Positions 18,352 through 27,002 of a DNA stretch of 50,836 bases are shown piece by piece. A model generated the notes under the pieces. It was not told the DNA's origin and ran no database searches. It was given only the letters and a program-made list of their open reading frames with translations. Numbering within the stretch: position 1 is the stretch's first letter; every line of letters starts with the position of its first letter. Source of the stretch: Listeria rocourtiae FSL F6-920 (lineage in GTDB: Bacteria; Bacillota; Bacilli; Lactobacillales; Listeriaceae). Where the stretch lies: NCBI RefSeq assembly GCF_000525975.1, contig NZ_AODK01000017.1, forward strand, positions 1 through 50,836, in the 5' to 3' direction. The position numbers and the translations under genes are program-made.

Positions 18352-19321
18352 TCATTTACTCTTCCTTGTTTTTTGCCGATTCATTAAAAAGGCCCAACCA
18401 AGCATCAGAAGCACAACACCGCATCCGATATACCATAATGCAAAACTCTTCTCGATTCCAACTGCCCTACTGTTCAACTTTGTGGCTAAGTCCTTCTCTA
18501 TTTCAAATTCTTCATTCCATTTCCAAATATTATGCTCCGAGGTTGCCACTATTTTCAGACGATATTTCCCAGCTTCAAATGCTTGATTTTTCCAACTAAT
18601 CCCTAGGTCAAAATTAGAATTCGGAGCCATCCGTAACATATCTCGCTTTGTTCGATATAGAACTTCATCACTATCTTCCTTATAAATACGTGCCTCTACA
18701 ACTAAATTTTGCAAAATCATAGGTTTAATATTCTGCAAATTAACTTTCAACACATTACGTTTGCTAATCTGGCTTGGTTTAACTCCATTCAGCTTCATAT
18801 CAGGCTCTACCACAGTATCCTTCTCCGACAAAATCACGCCAATCACATAATCTCCTAGCCCGCCTTTTTCAGAAAAGTGAAGTCCTCCCAAAATCAGACC
18901 ATCAAAAGGAACACTCGGCATCCGCAATTTCACTTTCATCTTTCTACTCCCATTTGCATGTAGCATGATTTCATCAGGCATTTCCGCAATTTCGGAAAAA
19001 GGGAATTGAAGCGTATTATCAAATTGTGGTGCCTTGTTACTATAATCCACAGTGCCGTAATCATTTGTGACTGCCGTATTAGCATGCATCTCAATCGTCA
19101 TAGGACGCGCCAAATTATTGGTTAACAACACCTCTAACTCCTGCACTTGACTGGGCTTCATCCGCAACTCAAAATATTTTTTTTGATTTATCAATCTGAT
19201 TATCCGGAATGAGCGCCGACACCGAAAAATCCGTTTCCACAGCTTTCGAGGGTTCTATATGTACGATAATGCCGCCAAATATAACGCCAATCATAATGAC
19301 AGCCTCTATTATTTTTTTCAT
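18352..19321 (-). pseudogene. WxL-system DUF916/DUF3324 surface protein, frameshifted
   Basis: A signal peptide (MKKIIEAVIMIGVIFGG...) is followed by the DUF916 opening FSVSALIPDNQIDKSKK, then breaks at an 8-base T run (19177-19184, plus strand). With seven bases it continues YFELRMKPSQVQELEV, the classic WxL peptidoglycan-binding region, then the DUF3324 host-binding-like domain (residues about 160-290), a C-terminal membrane helix and a basic tail (RQKTRKSK). Corrected length is 322 residues, as in the family. GAGGAGG precedes the ATG at 19321. Such proteins normally sit in operons with WxL-domain proteins; none is seen nearby, so this is an orphan. Confidence 0.8.
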
Positions 19322-19337
19322 TTTTCTAACCTCCTCG

Positions 19338-19377
19338 AAAAAAAATAAGCAACACTGCTCATAATAAGTAGTGTTGC
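19338..19377 (-). terminator. Intrinsic terminator in the DUF916 leader
   Basis: On the minus strand GCAACACT pairs with AGTGTTGC, followed after TTA by a T8 run that ends two bases before the GAGGAGG ribosome site of the DUF916 gene. It could end an upstream transcript or attenuate the DUF916 gene. Confidence 0.7.
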
Positions 19378-19995
19378 CTAAGGGAGTTACTGCGAAAATG
19401 TCAGCGCCATAGCTTATCACGAATTGCCATGCCAGCATCAATTTCATGTCGCTTTTTTCTTATTTAATCGATATTTCATATGGGGCCATGAGTGAGTTTG
19501 GGGGCTCTTTCATGTGTTTGTTGGAGAGGTGTTGCGAAGTTTTTGTTACGTAGTTATATCACTTAAATCTTGAAGTCAGGCGCAGATGAATTCAGATTGT
19601 ACACTATAGGATTTATTCAGTCTTATTATATTTCACCGTGTTATATGGGATGGAGGGTAATGAAATATAAAGGACTGACTGATAGATCATCTAATTCCTG
19701 CTCACATTTCAATAATAGCATAGATGTAATTTTTTTCACCATTTATTGATAAAAAAATATTTATTTTCGTATAAAAAGACACATTTTAGTCACATTCACA
19801 CTCATAATTCACCACAAATTATATAAACGTTCATTGACAAATATTAAAAAATGTGGTTATTTATTAATTTTATGTTTTTCTTGAATTTTCATCCATAAAC
19901 CCTATACCCCTTCCTACAGAACAGCTTTAAAACTTTTTTATTTGTCATTTTCTTTAAAATACCCTCCCCCTTTTTATCTTTTTGATAAAAAGTGT
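19378..19995. other. AT-rich intergenic region without a gene
   Basis: Between the DUF916 leader and the deaminase promoter I see no frame with a ribosome site and family resemblance, and no clear hairpin besides the terminator at its left end. It is strongly AT-rich with many stops. A decayed remnant of a WxL operon is possible but not visible. Confidence 0.5.
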
Positions 19996-20045
19996 TTTAC
20001 ATTTCATTCCAGACATGATACAATTCATTTGCGAAAACGCTTACT
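19996..20045 (+). promoter_or_regulatory. Sigma-A promoter with cre-like site for the secreted deaminase
   Basis: TTTACA (19996-20001), 17 bases, TACAAT (20019-20024). Just downstream, CGAAAACGCTTACT (20032-20045) matches the CcpA cre consensus TGWAARCGYTWNCW at 13 of 14 positions. A cre at the start region usually means catabolite repression. Confidence 0.7.
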
Positions 20046-20181
20046 ATTTGGAGAATGGAGTTAAAGATAAGCGCTTATCCACTCAAATTTGAATAACTAT
20101 TCTTACAATCATTATTCTTTTTCGCAGGGAACGGAGCCAATTATGAGTTTGATCCTAAAAAATAAATAGGAGTGATTTTTA

Positions 20182-21522
20182 ATGAAGTTTACATGGAAAA
20201 AAGGGGCAATTTTAGCTGCAGTATCTATTTTAACAGGTAGCGTTGTATTAGGGAATGCACTACACAATGAACTCGCAAATGCTGAACCTACAACAATTCA
20301 TGGAGTACAAGAAGCTGTGCATGAAGCGGCGCATCAAGTACTTCACGCTTCTGATCAAGGGACTTTTAGCGTTGGTGGTGTGCTCATGGACACTAATGGG
20401 AATGTGCTTTATACAGAACACAATAATGTGGTCAAAAATAATTTAGTTTTCGATCCAACTGCTCACGGCGAGCGCCAAATGATTGACTGGTATTTTGAAA
20501 ATAAACAGAGACTTAATTTACCTGCACCTAAAAATATTGTTTTGGTAACATCGCTTGACCCATGCCTCATGTGCACAGGTTCTATTTTGCAAGCTGGATT
20601 CTCGAATACCGTCGTGTCAGCCCTTGATACGTATGCCGGAATCAACTTCGACAAAACAGCATCATTCCCATCACTAAAAGGCACTAATATGCAAGCAGTT
20701 GCAAAAAATAGTATTTCTTATCCAGCTGTGCTAGGTTCTACTGCTAAGTTTTCGCGTGCAGCATCTGGCGCTCCGGTTTCACCTATTTTTGGGAACCAAA
20801 CCACTATCGAGGATCAGACATACGCGCTGACATCCACAGCTTTTGAGGCAACGCTAGGAGCAGTTTCAGGTAGAATCAACAACGATTTGCCAGAAAATCA
20901 GCTTCTCAATCCCAAAACATTAGCGACGACGGATCCAATTTACAGAGCGTTAAAAGCCGCTTATCCACGTGCTCTAGACTACACAGCACCATCACCGAAC
21001 AACCCAGATGAAGGCCTTGCGCCATATCTTATTGAAGCGGCACAGAAAGATATTGCAAATGGTGGAGACGGCAACGCAGTGGCACAACTCGATCGCTTCG
21101 GGAACTTGATTATGGTCACTGCGGGAAATACAGCAAAATCTGAAATCCAAACACCATTTATGCTGGCAACACGTGGATATGCACAACTCAGATATGATTT
21201 ACAGCTAAAAGGTGTGCCGAATGCAATACGGTATTTAGGTCACCCTAAGTACGGCACATTCATTTATGCCAAAGGACTAGAAATTAATCCTAAAGGTGTA
21301 GCCGATTTCGGTGCTTTTGGTTCTACAATGGAAGGTTCGATTCCAGCAGACAGAACACAATTCCAGTATGGCGTGGAACGAGCAACACAAGCTGAATTGG
21401 ATGCATTTGCAGACGGACTTCCGCCATTCTATAGTTCAGATACTTCTGTAAACGTTCATATTAAACAAACAGCAAATAAAGAATTGATTGCAGCACTTAA
21501 AGCGGGATTACCAACAAATTAA
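20182..21522 (+). CDS. Secreted zinc deaminase (cytidine-deaminase fold)
   Basis: A 446-residue protein with a signal peptide (residues 1 to about 34, cleavage near ANAEP). Residues about 40-165 are a cytidine/nucleoside deaminase-like domain: HGE (His95, Glu97) and PCLMC (Cys128, Cys131) provide the zinc ligands and the catalytic Glu. GGVLMDTNGNVLY and AGFSNTVVSALD fit the core strands. Residues about 166-446 I do not recognise; they contain AAQKDIANGGDGNAVAQLDR and FQYGVERATQAELDAFADGL. Most such deaminases are cytosolic; export suggests salvage of extracellular bases, a modifying enzyme or a toxin, none proven. AGGAGTG precedes the ATG. Single gene with its own cre-bearing promoter and terminator. 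Confidence 0.8.
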   Translation: MKFTWKKGAILAAVSILTGSVVLGNALHNELANAEPTTIHGVQEAVHEAAHQVLHASDQGTFSVGGVLMDTNGNVLYTEHNNVVKNNLVFDPTAHGERQMIDWYFENKQRLNLPAPKNIVLVTSLDPCLMCTGSILQAGFSNTVVSALDTYAGINFDKTASFPSLKGTNMQAVAKNSISYPAVLGSTAKFSRAASGAPVSPIFGNQTTIEDQTYALTSTAFEATLGAVSGRINNDLPENQLLNPKTLATTDPIYRALKAAYPRALDYTAPSPNNPDEGLAPYLIEAAQKDIANGGDGNAVAQLDRFGNLIMVTAGNTAKSEIQTPFMLATRGYAQLRYDLQLKGVPNAIRYLGHPKYGTFIYAKGLEINPKGVADFGAFGSTMEGSIPADRTQFQYGVERATQAELDAFADGLPPFYSSDTSVNVHIKQTANKELIAALKAGLPTN

Positions 21523-21547
21523 TAATTGCGTTTGCTGAATAAAGGCA

Positions 21548-21584
21548 CAGCATACTGATCATATCAAAACCGGTCAGTATGCTG
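21548..21584. terminator. Bidirectional intrinsic terminator
   Basis: CAGCATACTGA pairs with TCAGTATGCTG (11 bp). T-rich sequence follows on the plus strand and a weaker T-rich stretch on the minus strand. It lies between the convergent deaminase and aldo/keto reductase genes. Confidence 0.85.
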
Positions 21585-21591
21585 CATTGAT

Positions 21592-22440
21592 TTAATTCCA
21601 CGTACGTGCCAAAAATTCCTTGCTATCAGGATTAGAGCCCGTGCGTTCATCCTTATTCAGCGCATCAATTTTGGTCATATCTTCATCCGTCAAGTCGAAA
21701 TGAAATACGTCAATATTATTCTGAATTCGTTTCGGTGTCACTGATTTGGGAATAACCACTGAACCGTTATTCAAATGCCAACGCAAAATTACTTGCGCCA
21801 CAGTCAATTCTCTCGCCTCTGCAATTGATATTAAAACGGGATGTTGCAACAGCTCCCCACCCTTAGCGAGCGGCGACCATGCTTCATGTACAATATCCTG
21901 ACTCTCCAAATATGCTCGCAACGGCTTTTGCGACAACAATGGATGCATTTCAATCTGATCAATCACTGGCTTTTCATTTGCAGTCGTAAATAAGCTCTCC
22001 AAATGGTGCTGATGAAAATTACTCACACCAATCGATTGCACCAAACCTTCATTATATAAGCGCTCCATAGCCCGCCATGAATCTTTATAGCTTCCGACTG
22101 GCCAATGAATCAAATACAAATCTAGATAATCAAGCTGCAATTTTTTCAAAGATGCATCAAAAGCTCGCAATGTCTCATCATACCCATGATCTGCGTTCCA
22201 AAGCTTCGAAGTAATCGTCAAATCCTCTCGCGGAATTCCAACTTCACGAATTGCACGCCCAACAAACACCTCATTTTCATAAGCTTTCGCTGTATCAATC
22301 GCCCGATACCCAGCATCCACAGCCACCTGAATCGCATCGACCGCCTCATGCTCATCTTCCATCTTCCAAACGCCAAGCCCAACTAGCGGAATCCCCTGTC
22401 CATTATGAAAAACCTTCCTATCTGTAACCTTCAACTCCAT
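21592..22440 (-). CDS. Aldo/keto reductase
   Basis: A 282-residue cytosolic NADPH-dependent reductase of the AKR5-like group found in Firmicutes. The tetrad is visible: Asp and Tyr in AIDTAKAYENE, Lys in TSKLWNADHG, His in LYLIHWPVG. The cofactor end has VIPKSVTPKRIQNN. It reduces aldehydes or ketones such as glyoxal-type compounds; the specific substrate is unknown. ATG 22440 has GGGAGG seven bases upstream; the longer frame to 22494 has no such site. Single gene. Confidence 0.92.
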   Translation of the reverse strand: MELKVTDRKVFHNGQGIPLVGLGVWKMEDEHEAVDAIQVAVDAGYRAIDTAKAYENEVFVGRAIREVGIPREDLTITSKLWNADHGYDETLRAFDASLKKLQLDYLDLYLIHWPVGSYKDSWRAMERLYNEGLVQSIGVSNFHQHHLESLFTTANEKPVIDQIEMHPLLSQKPLRAYLESQDIVHEAWSPLAKGGELLQHPVLISIAEARELTVAQVILRWHLNNGSVVIPKSVTPKRIQNNIDVFHFDLTDEDMTKIDALNKDERTGSNPDSKEFLARTWN

Positions 22441-22585
22441 ATCAAAACCTCCCAAATAATCACTCTTATGTAAGTATATCCCTCCGAACGTCACATTCCA
22501 ACTATTTCACCACAAAAAAGCAGGAGAGCCCTCTTCCTCTCCCCCACTTCTCTATTAACTCCCACCAAGATTACCCGCAAAACTA

Positions 22586-22706
22586 GGATCGGGATGACAA
22601 ATGCTTAGTTGCTAGGCAAAGACGAGTACCGAAGCGGAGCGTACGACTGTACGTGAGCATCGGAGCGGAATCTTTAACGACGCAAATGAGCGTTTGTCGT
22701 CACGCG
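22586..22706. repeat. Long imperfect palindromic intergenic element
   Basis: The outer arms are inverted copies: a GACAAATGCTTAGTTGC block near 22592 faces GCAAATGAGCGTTTGTC near 22684. Between them are GAAGCGGAGCGTACGACTGTACG and a CATCGGAGCGGAA block. It directly follows the chitinase stop on the minus strand and could fold over about 120 bases. There is no T run typical of a terminator. It looks like a dispersed intergenic repeat, but I see only one copy here. Confidence 0.4.
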
Positions 22707-22709
22707 ACG

Positions 22710-25016
22710 TTATGAGACTAGTTCCCAAGGACCCCATTGTTCTGCTCCCGGAACGTTGCCTTGTGTCCACCATTTCGCTTTATACGTATGACCATTATAA
22801 GTTACTTGGTCATTTTGGTTGTAAATTTTAGTTGCATCCCATGCTCCAGGTCCAACTGGTGGCGTTACAGTAGCAGCTTTTGTCGTTACAGAAAGCGTCG
22901 CACTTGATGACGAAACATTGCCTGCGACGTCGTATGCTTTTACAGTATACGTATAAGCTGTCGAAGCCGTAAGACCTGTATCTGTGTATGACGTTCCAGA
23001 AACGGTCGCAACCTCTGTACCATTACGATATACTTTATAACCTGCTACACCCACATTATCTGTTGAAGCCGTCCAGCTAAGCGGTACCGCTACATCAGTA
23101 ACATTCGCAGTTGCTGTTGCCAAATTGGTTGGTGCTGTTGGCGCTACTGTGTCACTAGGATCAGGAACAACCGCTCCTCCACCAAAGATAACTTGTTTAC
23201 CAAGCTCTGCTCCCGTCTTAGACATGCGTTGGGTCAATTCGATATTCGCAATATTGTTCACGTTTACAGACGTTAAATTGGATTTCAAACGGAATGTATA
23301 CGTTGCACCTTGCGGGATTTCTTGACCATCATAAACGGACGCTAAATCAACAGTTGTAAAACCGTTAGCAGTTGCTACCGTTCCAGCTTTGTAATCCCCA
23401 GCTGTCAATGTTTCGCCTGCTTTTACAGGAATATAGAACTTCGGTAATTTTACTGTTTCCGCCGCAAATTCAGTGGCTTTCAACACTTCATTTGTTTCAT
23501 TGGCAACTTCTTTGTTTTTGATTGTGATTTCATAACCGACACCATTTTCACTATATGGTGCCACAGTAGCTTCTACATTCAGATTTGAGTAAACAATGGT
23601 ATTCGGTGCAATCGCTCCAGCACCCAACATCACTTGTTTCATCGTTTTGGTCAATTCATCGCGTTTTGTTGACGTGGTTGTCTTATCCTGTGATTGCATC
23701 CACGAAATCATTCCGCCCAAATTGTTATCTTTCACGTATTGTGCTTTTGCAGTGACGGAACGTACATTTTCAAAAGTATAGAATTCACCAGTTGTTTTGC
23801 TGTACAGATATGGCGCTTTTGCCACATCGTCCCAATATTCAACTAGCGTTGGCGATTTAGCTTTCAACGCGTCAATACTCTTATACGCCCAAACACCGCC
23901 TGCACGGCCGCCATCACCAGTTGCTAATGGTTTTTCATTCGGAGCGCCGTATGTTGCGCTTTGGTCTGCATCTTTATTATTTTTTGTAGCCGGCTGAAAA
24001 AGTCCCGGTTGTGTTGTGCTCGTACCGGCCTCGACTTTGTTCCAACCACGAGAGTAGAATGCTGCGCCGACAACAATTTTATCTGATGCGGCACCCTGAC
24101 TTTTCAGATATTGCACAGTTTGATCTACAGAGAAACCAGAGCTGTAATTAGGATCTGCTGGGTTACCGTAAAGTGCTGTATGATGAGCACTATTCGGTGT
24201 CCAAGCACCATTCATATCATAGGTCATGATATTTGCAAAATCAACAACATTGAAAAGCTTCGCAACATCAACTCCGCTTGCAAGTAAACCTTGAGATGCA
24301 GGTAGAGCTACAGAAAGCTCATATTTTTTCTTCACATCCACGCCTTGCTTATCTAAGGCGGTACGCAAATCTTGAAGAAGCGTAATATAGTTTTGTTTAT
24401 CTGCTGGTTTTGCGTTCGGAGTCCCCTCATCGTTCTTATTGTCCACTAAATCAGCAGCACGAACAGATGCTGGATATTCCCAATCTAAATCAACAAAATC
24501 CATATTTGTATATTTGATAAATTTCATAACATTGCTTACAAAATTAGCACGAGCTGTGGCGTTTTCTCCGATTGCAGAGAAGTCACCAGATTTAGACCAA
24601 CCACCGATTGAAATACCTATTTTCATATTCGGGTTCTTGGCTCTTAAATCTTGAATTGCGTTTAAAATACCTGCATTTGCTCCACCCCATTGAACTCCAT
24701 CTTGTCCAACTGGCGCACCAACTGCTGCATCTTTATCTGTGAATTTCAAGTTTCCGTTACTGTCGAAATCAAGAAAAGCAAAGTTTAGATGAGTCAATTG
24801 CTCTGCCGGTATGTCTTTCGGATAAAACTGACCTTCCCCACCCCAAATGGACCAATCTCCGTAGTACATCACATTTCTCAATTGTGATGATGTGGTTGCG
24901 GCTTTTGCCTTCACAGAAGAATTCCCTACACTACCTAGAACGGATGACGCAAATAACGAAACGACTAACAACAACACCGAGACTACACTTACAACCCTCT
25001 TTGTTACCTTTTTCAT
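22710..25016 (-). CDS. chiB: Secreted GH18 chitinase with Fn3 and chitin-binding domains (ChiB-like)
   Basis: A 768-residue exported endochitinase. Signal peptide to about residue 40; GH18 barrel about 45-460 with SIGGW and the catalytic DxxDxDxE motif (MDFVDLDWEYP, Asp173 to Glu180). Residues about 475-610 form a beta-sandwich accessory domain; then a fibronectin type III domain (about 617-712, APTAPTNLATA...YTVKAYDVAGNVS) and a C-terminal CBM5/12 module (GAWDATKIYNQNDQVTYNG, about 725-768) that binds chitin. Layout and length match Listeria ChiB (756 residues in L. monocytogenes); the symbol rests on that similarity. GAGGTG precedes the ATG. A cre-like site lies about 160 bases upstream. 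Confidence 0.92.
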   Translation of the reverse strand: MKKVTKRVVSVVSVLLLVVSLFASSVLGSVGNSSVKAKAATTSSQLRNVMYYGDWSIWGGEGQFYPKDIPAEQLTHLNFAFLDFDSNGNLKFTDKDAAVGAPVGQDGVQWGGANAGILNAIQDLRAKNPNMKIGISIGGWSKSGDFSAIGENATARANFVSNVMKFIKYTNMDFVDLDWEYPASVRAADLVDNKNDEGTPNAKPADKQNYITLLQDLRTALDKQGVDVKKKYELSVALPASQGLLASGVDVAKLFNVVDFANIMTYDMNGAWTPNSAHHTALYGNPADPNYSSGFSVDQTVQYLKSQGAASDKIVVGAAFYSRGWNKVEAGTSTTQPGLFQPATKNNKDADQSATYGAPNEKPLATGDGGRAGGVWAYKSIDALKAKSPTLVEYWDDVAKAPYLYSKTTGEFYTFENVRSVTAKAQYVKDNNLGGMISWMQSQDKTTTSTKRDELTKTMKQVMLGAGAIAPNTIVYSNLNVEATVAPYSENGVGYEITIKNKEVANETNEVLKATEFAAETVKLPKFYIPVKAGETLTAGDYKAGTVATANGFTTVDLASVYDGQEIPQGATYTFRLKSNLTSVNVNNIANIELTQRMSKTGAELGKQVIFGGGAVVPDPSDTVAPTAPTNLATATANVTDVAVPLSWTASTDNVGVAGYKVYRNGTEVATVSGTSYTDTGLTASTAYTYTVKAYDVAGNVSSSSATLSVTTKAATVTPPVGPGAWDATKIYNQNDQVTYNGHTYKAKWWTQGNVPGAEQWGPWELVS

Positions 25017-25173
25017 TTCTTCACCTCTTCATAATTTTTGCGTTCTACTTACGGTATGTCTACTTTCTCTGCAATTTCTAAACCCAGAATTTTAATATTC
25101 CCCCGTTAGATCCCCCTTTTATCGTGTACTAAATTCTGGACACTTATGTATTATGCAATTATTGTGCCAACCA

Positions 25174-25187
25174 AGAAAACGCTAACA
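25174..25187. promoter_or_regulatory. cre-like site upstream of the chitinase
   Basis: AGAAAACGCTAACA matches the CcpA consensus TGWAARCGYTWNCW at 13 of 14 positions. It lies about 160 bases before the chitinase start, with TTGGCA and ATAAGT-like boxes between. Repression of chitin use by preferred sugars would make sense. Confidence 0.55.
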
Positions 25188-25440
25188 TAAAGGTTTGAAA
25201 GGATATATTTGTTACACACAGCACTTACACTATTTGGTTTTTATTTACACAGGTTGTATATTAATGCTAATTAAAAGACTCTAAAAGCATTATTTCGATT
25301 CGAATCGACACTAATTAGCTGGATTTTCATTAGGTTTTTAGAACTTTATGTTTATATTTTTATAAAAATGTCATCCGAACAAAAGCGACTCTTTAAGAAT
25401 ATTATATTAAGTGTCTACTCTAAAGAAAGGAGCCGCCTTT

Positions 25441-25644
25441 TTGTCTGTAGCAGAAACTTTGCAATTGGCAGTTGGTTTCGGAAGTCTTTTGATTTCCTTA
25501 ATTGCTCTTGTATTGCATTTATTAAGCTTAACAACGACAACAAAAATAACCATCCTCACTCGGGCGAGAGTCGATGGTTATCACTATAAACTATTGTCAC
25601 CGTCTTTAACGGAGCTACTATCAAGAAATCATTTTGACGCATAG
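25441..25644 (+). CDS. Small holin-like toxin (type I TA candidate)
   Basis: The start is TTG at 25441 with AAAGGAG eight bases upstream. It reads MSVAETLQLAVGFGSLLISL then IALVLHLLSL, the pattern of the Hol_Tox/TxpA-like membrane toxins (SVxExLxL followed by one hydrophobic helix), which are usually 30-60 residues and kept silent by an antisense RNA. As written it has 67 residues. Family members usually end soon after the helix; with one A fewer at the AAAAA near 25545, translation would stop after LSLTTTTK. A hairpin (ATAACCATC with GATGGTTAT, 25548-25582) follows and could then be a terminator or antisense overlap. Antitoxin RNA is not proven. Confidence 0.5.
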   Translation: MSVAETLQLAVGFGSLLISLIALVLHLLSLTTTTKITILTRARVDGYHYKLLSPSLTELLSRNHFDA

Positions 25645-25704
25645 TTTCCTTTTGTTACCCTTGTTATAACATTTTTTGAAATTACCGTCAAAGTTACTTC
25701 ATCC

Positions 25705-26409
25705 TTATTTCGCTTTCTTACTATCCATTTTACCTTTAATAAACGAGAAAATCATCGGTAAGATTGATACGAAAATAATACCTAATACAACGAGTGAAAA
25801 GTTCTCTTTTACAACTGGAATATTCCCAAAGAAATAACCAGCCATTGTGCAAATAAGTACCCAAACCGTCGCACCAAGCAAGTTATAATTCAAGAAATAA
25901 CGGTAATTCATGCGACTTGCACCAGCTACAAATGGCGCGAAAGTACGGATAAATGGCATGAAGCGCGCAATGAAAATCGTTTTACCACCGTGCTTATTGA
26001 AAAACGCTTCTGCTTTATCCATTTTTTCTTGATTAATGACTTTGCCAAGCCAACTGTCTGGCGGAATCGAGGTGCCGACTTTTTTACCGATATGGTAGTT
26101 GACGGTGTCGCCCAGTACTGCGGCTACCCACAAGACAATGAGAAGCACGACAATATTGAGCTCTGATCCTGGTAGTACTGCCAAAGCGCCTGCTGCGAAC
26201 AGTAGGGAATCTCCTGGCAAGAATGGGAAAATAACAAGCCCCGTTTCTACAAATATAATTAAGAAAATAATGACGTACGTCCAAACGCCAAATGTATTGA
26301 TAATTTCAACAAGATGCTGATCAATATGGATGATGAAGCTGATCATCGCTTGAATAATATCCACGAATCTATCACGTCCTAACTCAAATTTTGCTATTAA
26401 TTTGTTCAC
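25705..26409 (-). CDS. DedA-family membrane protein
   Basis: A 234-residue integral membrane protein with five to six hydrophobic segments and the DedA signatures FVETGLVIFPFLPGDSLLF and ARFMPFIRTFAPFVAGASRM. DedA/VTT proteins act as lipid scramblases, including undecaprenyl-phosphate recycling, and support membrane potential and envelope integrity; the exact cargo of this one is unknown. The start is GTG at 26409 with only a weak GAAGA upstream; an internal ATG at residue 22 is the alternative. Single gene. Confidence 0.88.
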   Translation of the reverse strand: MNKLIAKFELGRDRFVDIIQAMISFIIHIDQHLVEIINTFGVWTYVIIFLIIFVETGLVIFPFLPGDSLLFAAGALAVLPGSELNIVVLLIVLWVAAVLGDTVNYHIGKKVGTSIPPDSWLGKVINQEKMDKAEAFFNKHGGKTIFIARFMPFIRTFAPFVAGASRMNYRYFLNYNLLGATVWVLICTMAGYFFGNIPVVKENFSLVVLGIIFVSILPMIFSFIKGKMDSKKAK

Positions 26410-26496
26410 AGTTGTCTTCTATTGTAACATATTTATTGTTCATACTATATCATACTACGGACTTATTTACATAAACTTAATAAATGAAGTCTGATG

Positions 26497-26557
26497 AAAA
26501 AGCACAATCCACATCTACTCAAAGTTTCTGAGTGAGACGCAGATTGCGCTTTTTTAA
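26497..26557. terminator. Intrinsic terminator
   Basis: A long hairpin with outer arms AAAAGCACAATC and GATTGCGCTTTTTT and inner CTACTCA/TGAGTGAG pairs. It has T-rich ends on both strands. It ends the small membrane-protein gene reading left. Confidence 0.8.
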
Positions 26558-26558
26558 A

Positions 26559-26897
26559 TTATGCTTTTGCTTCTGTTAAATCATCTGCCGTGCTTAGGCT
26601 AATTAAGCCAGCTACGCAAAGCAGTACGATTGGAACTAGGAACATCATCGAGACGCTCATTGTGCAAGCTACAGCCGAGGCGATTAGCATGACGCCACCT
26701 TTTAGTGGTGCTTTATTCATGATAATGGCGCCGAACAAGCCAACAAATGACATACCTAATGTTATGAAGTTCAGAATCGTGAATACTAACGAGTCTTCTT
26801 CCAAAATACGTGCAATGCTGTCGACGGAAATAACGGTTAGGCTAAGCCCCATCGCGAGCAATGCTCCAATAATCCCCAATGCTTTCGCAAAATTCAT
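26559..26897 (-). CDS. Small four-helix membrane protein (DUF4064-like)
   Basis: A 112-residue protein with about four hydrophobic segments (residues 5-25, 40-60, 65-85, 85-102) and a short polar C-terminus (STADDLTEAKA). The pattern resembles DUF4064-type small membrane proteins with unknown function. GGAG lies nine bases before the ATG. Probably single, between the nos gene and a terminator. Confidence 0.6.
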   Translation of the reverse strand: MNFAKALGIIGALLAMGLSLTVISVDSIARILEEDSLVFTILNFITLGMSFVGLFGAIIMNKAPLKGGVMLIASAVACTMSVSMMFLVPIVLLCVAGLISLSTADDLTEAKA

Positions 26898-27002
26898 CGT
26901 AAAAACTCCATTCGATAGACATATTTATCCGGCTTCCGTGTATGGGCTAACGCAAACTCGTGGATGTCTCTATGTTACCATTTTTACATAGTATTTGGCA
27001 AC

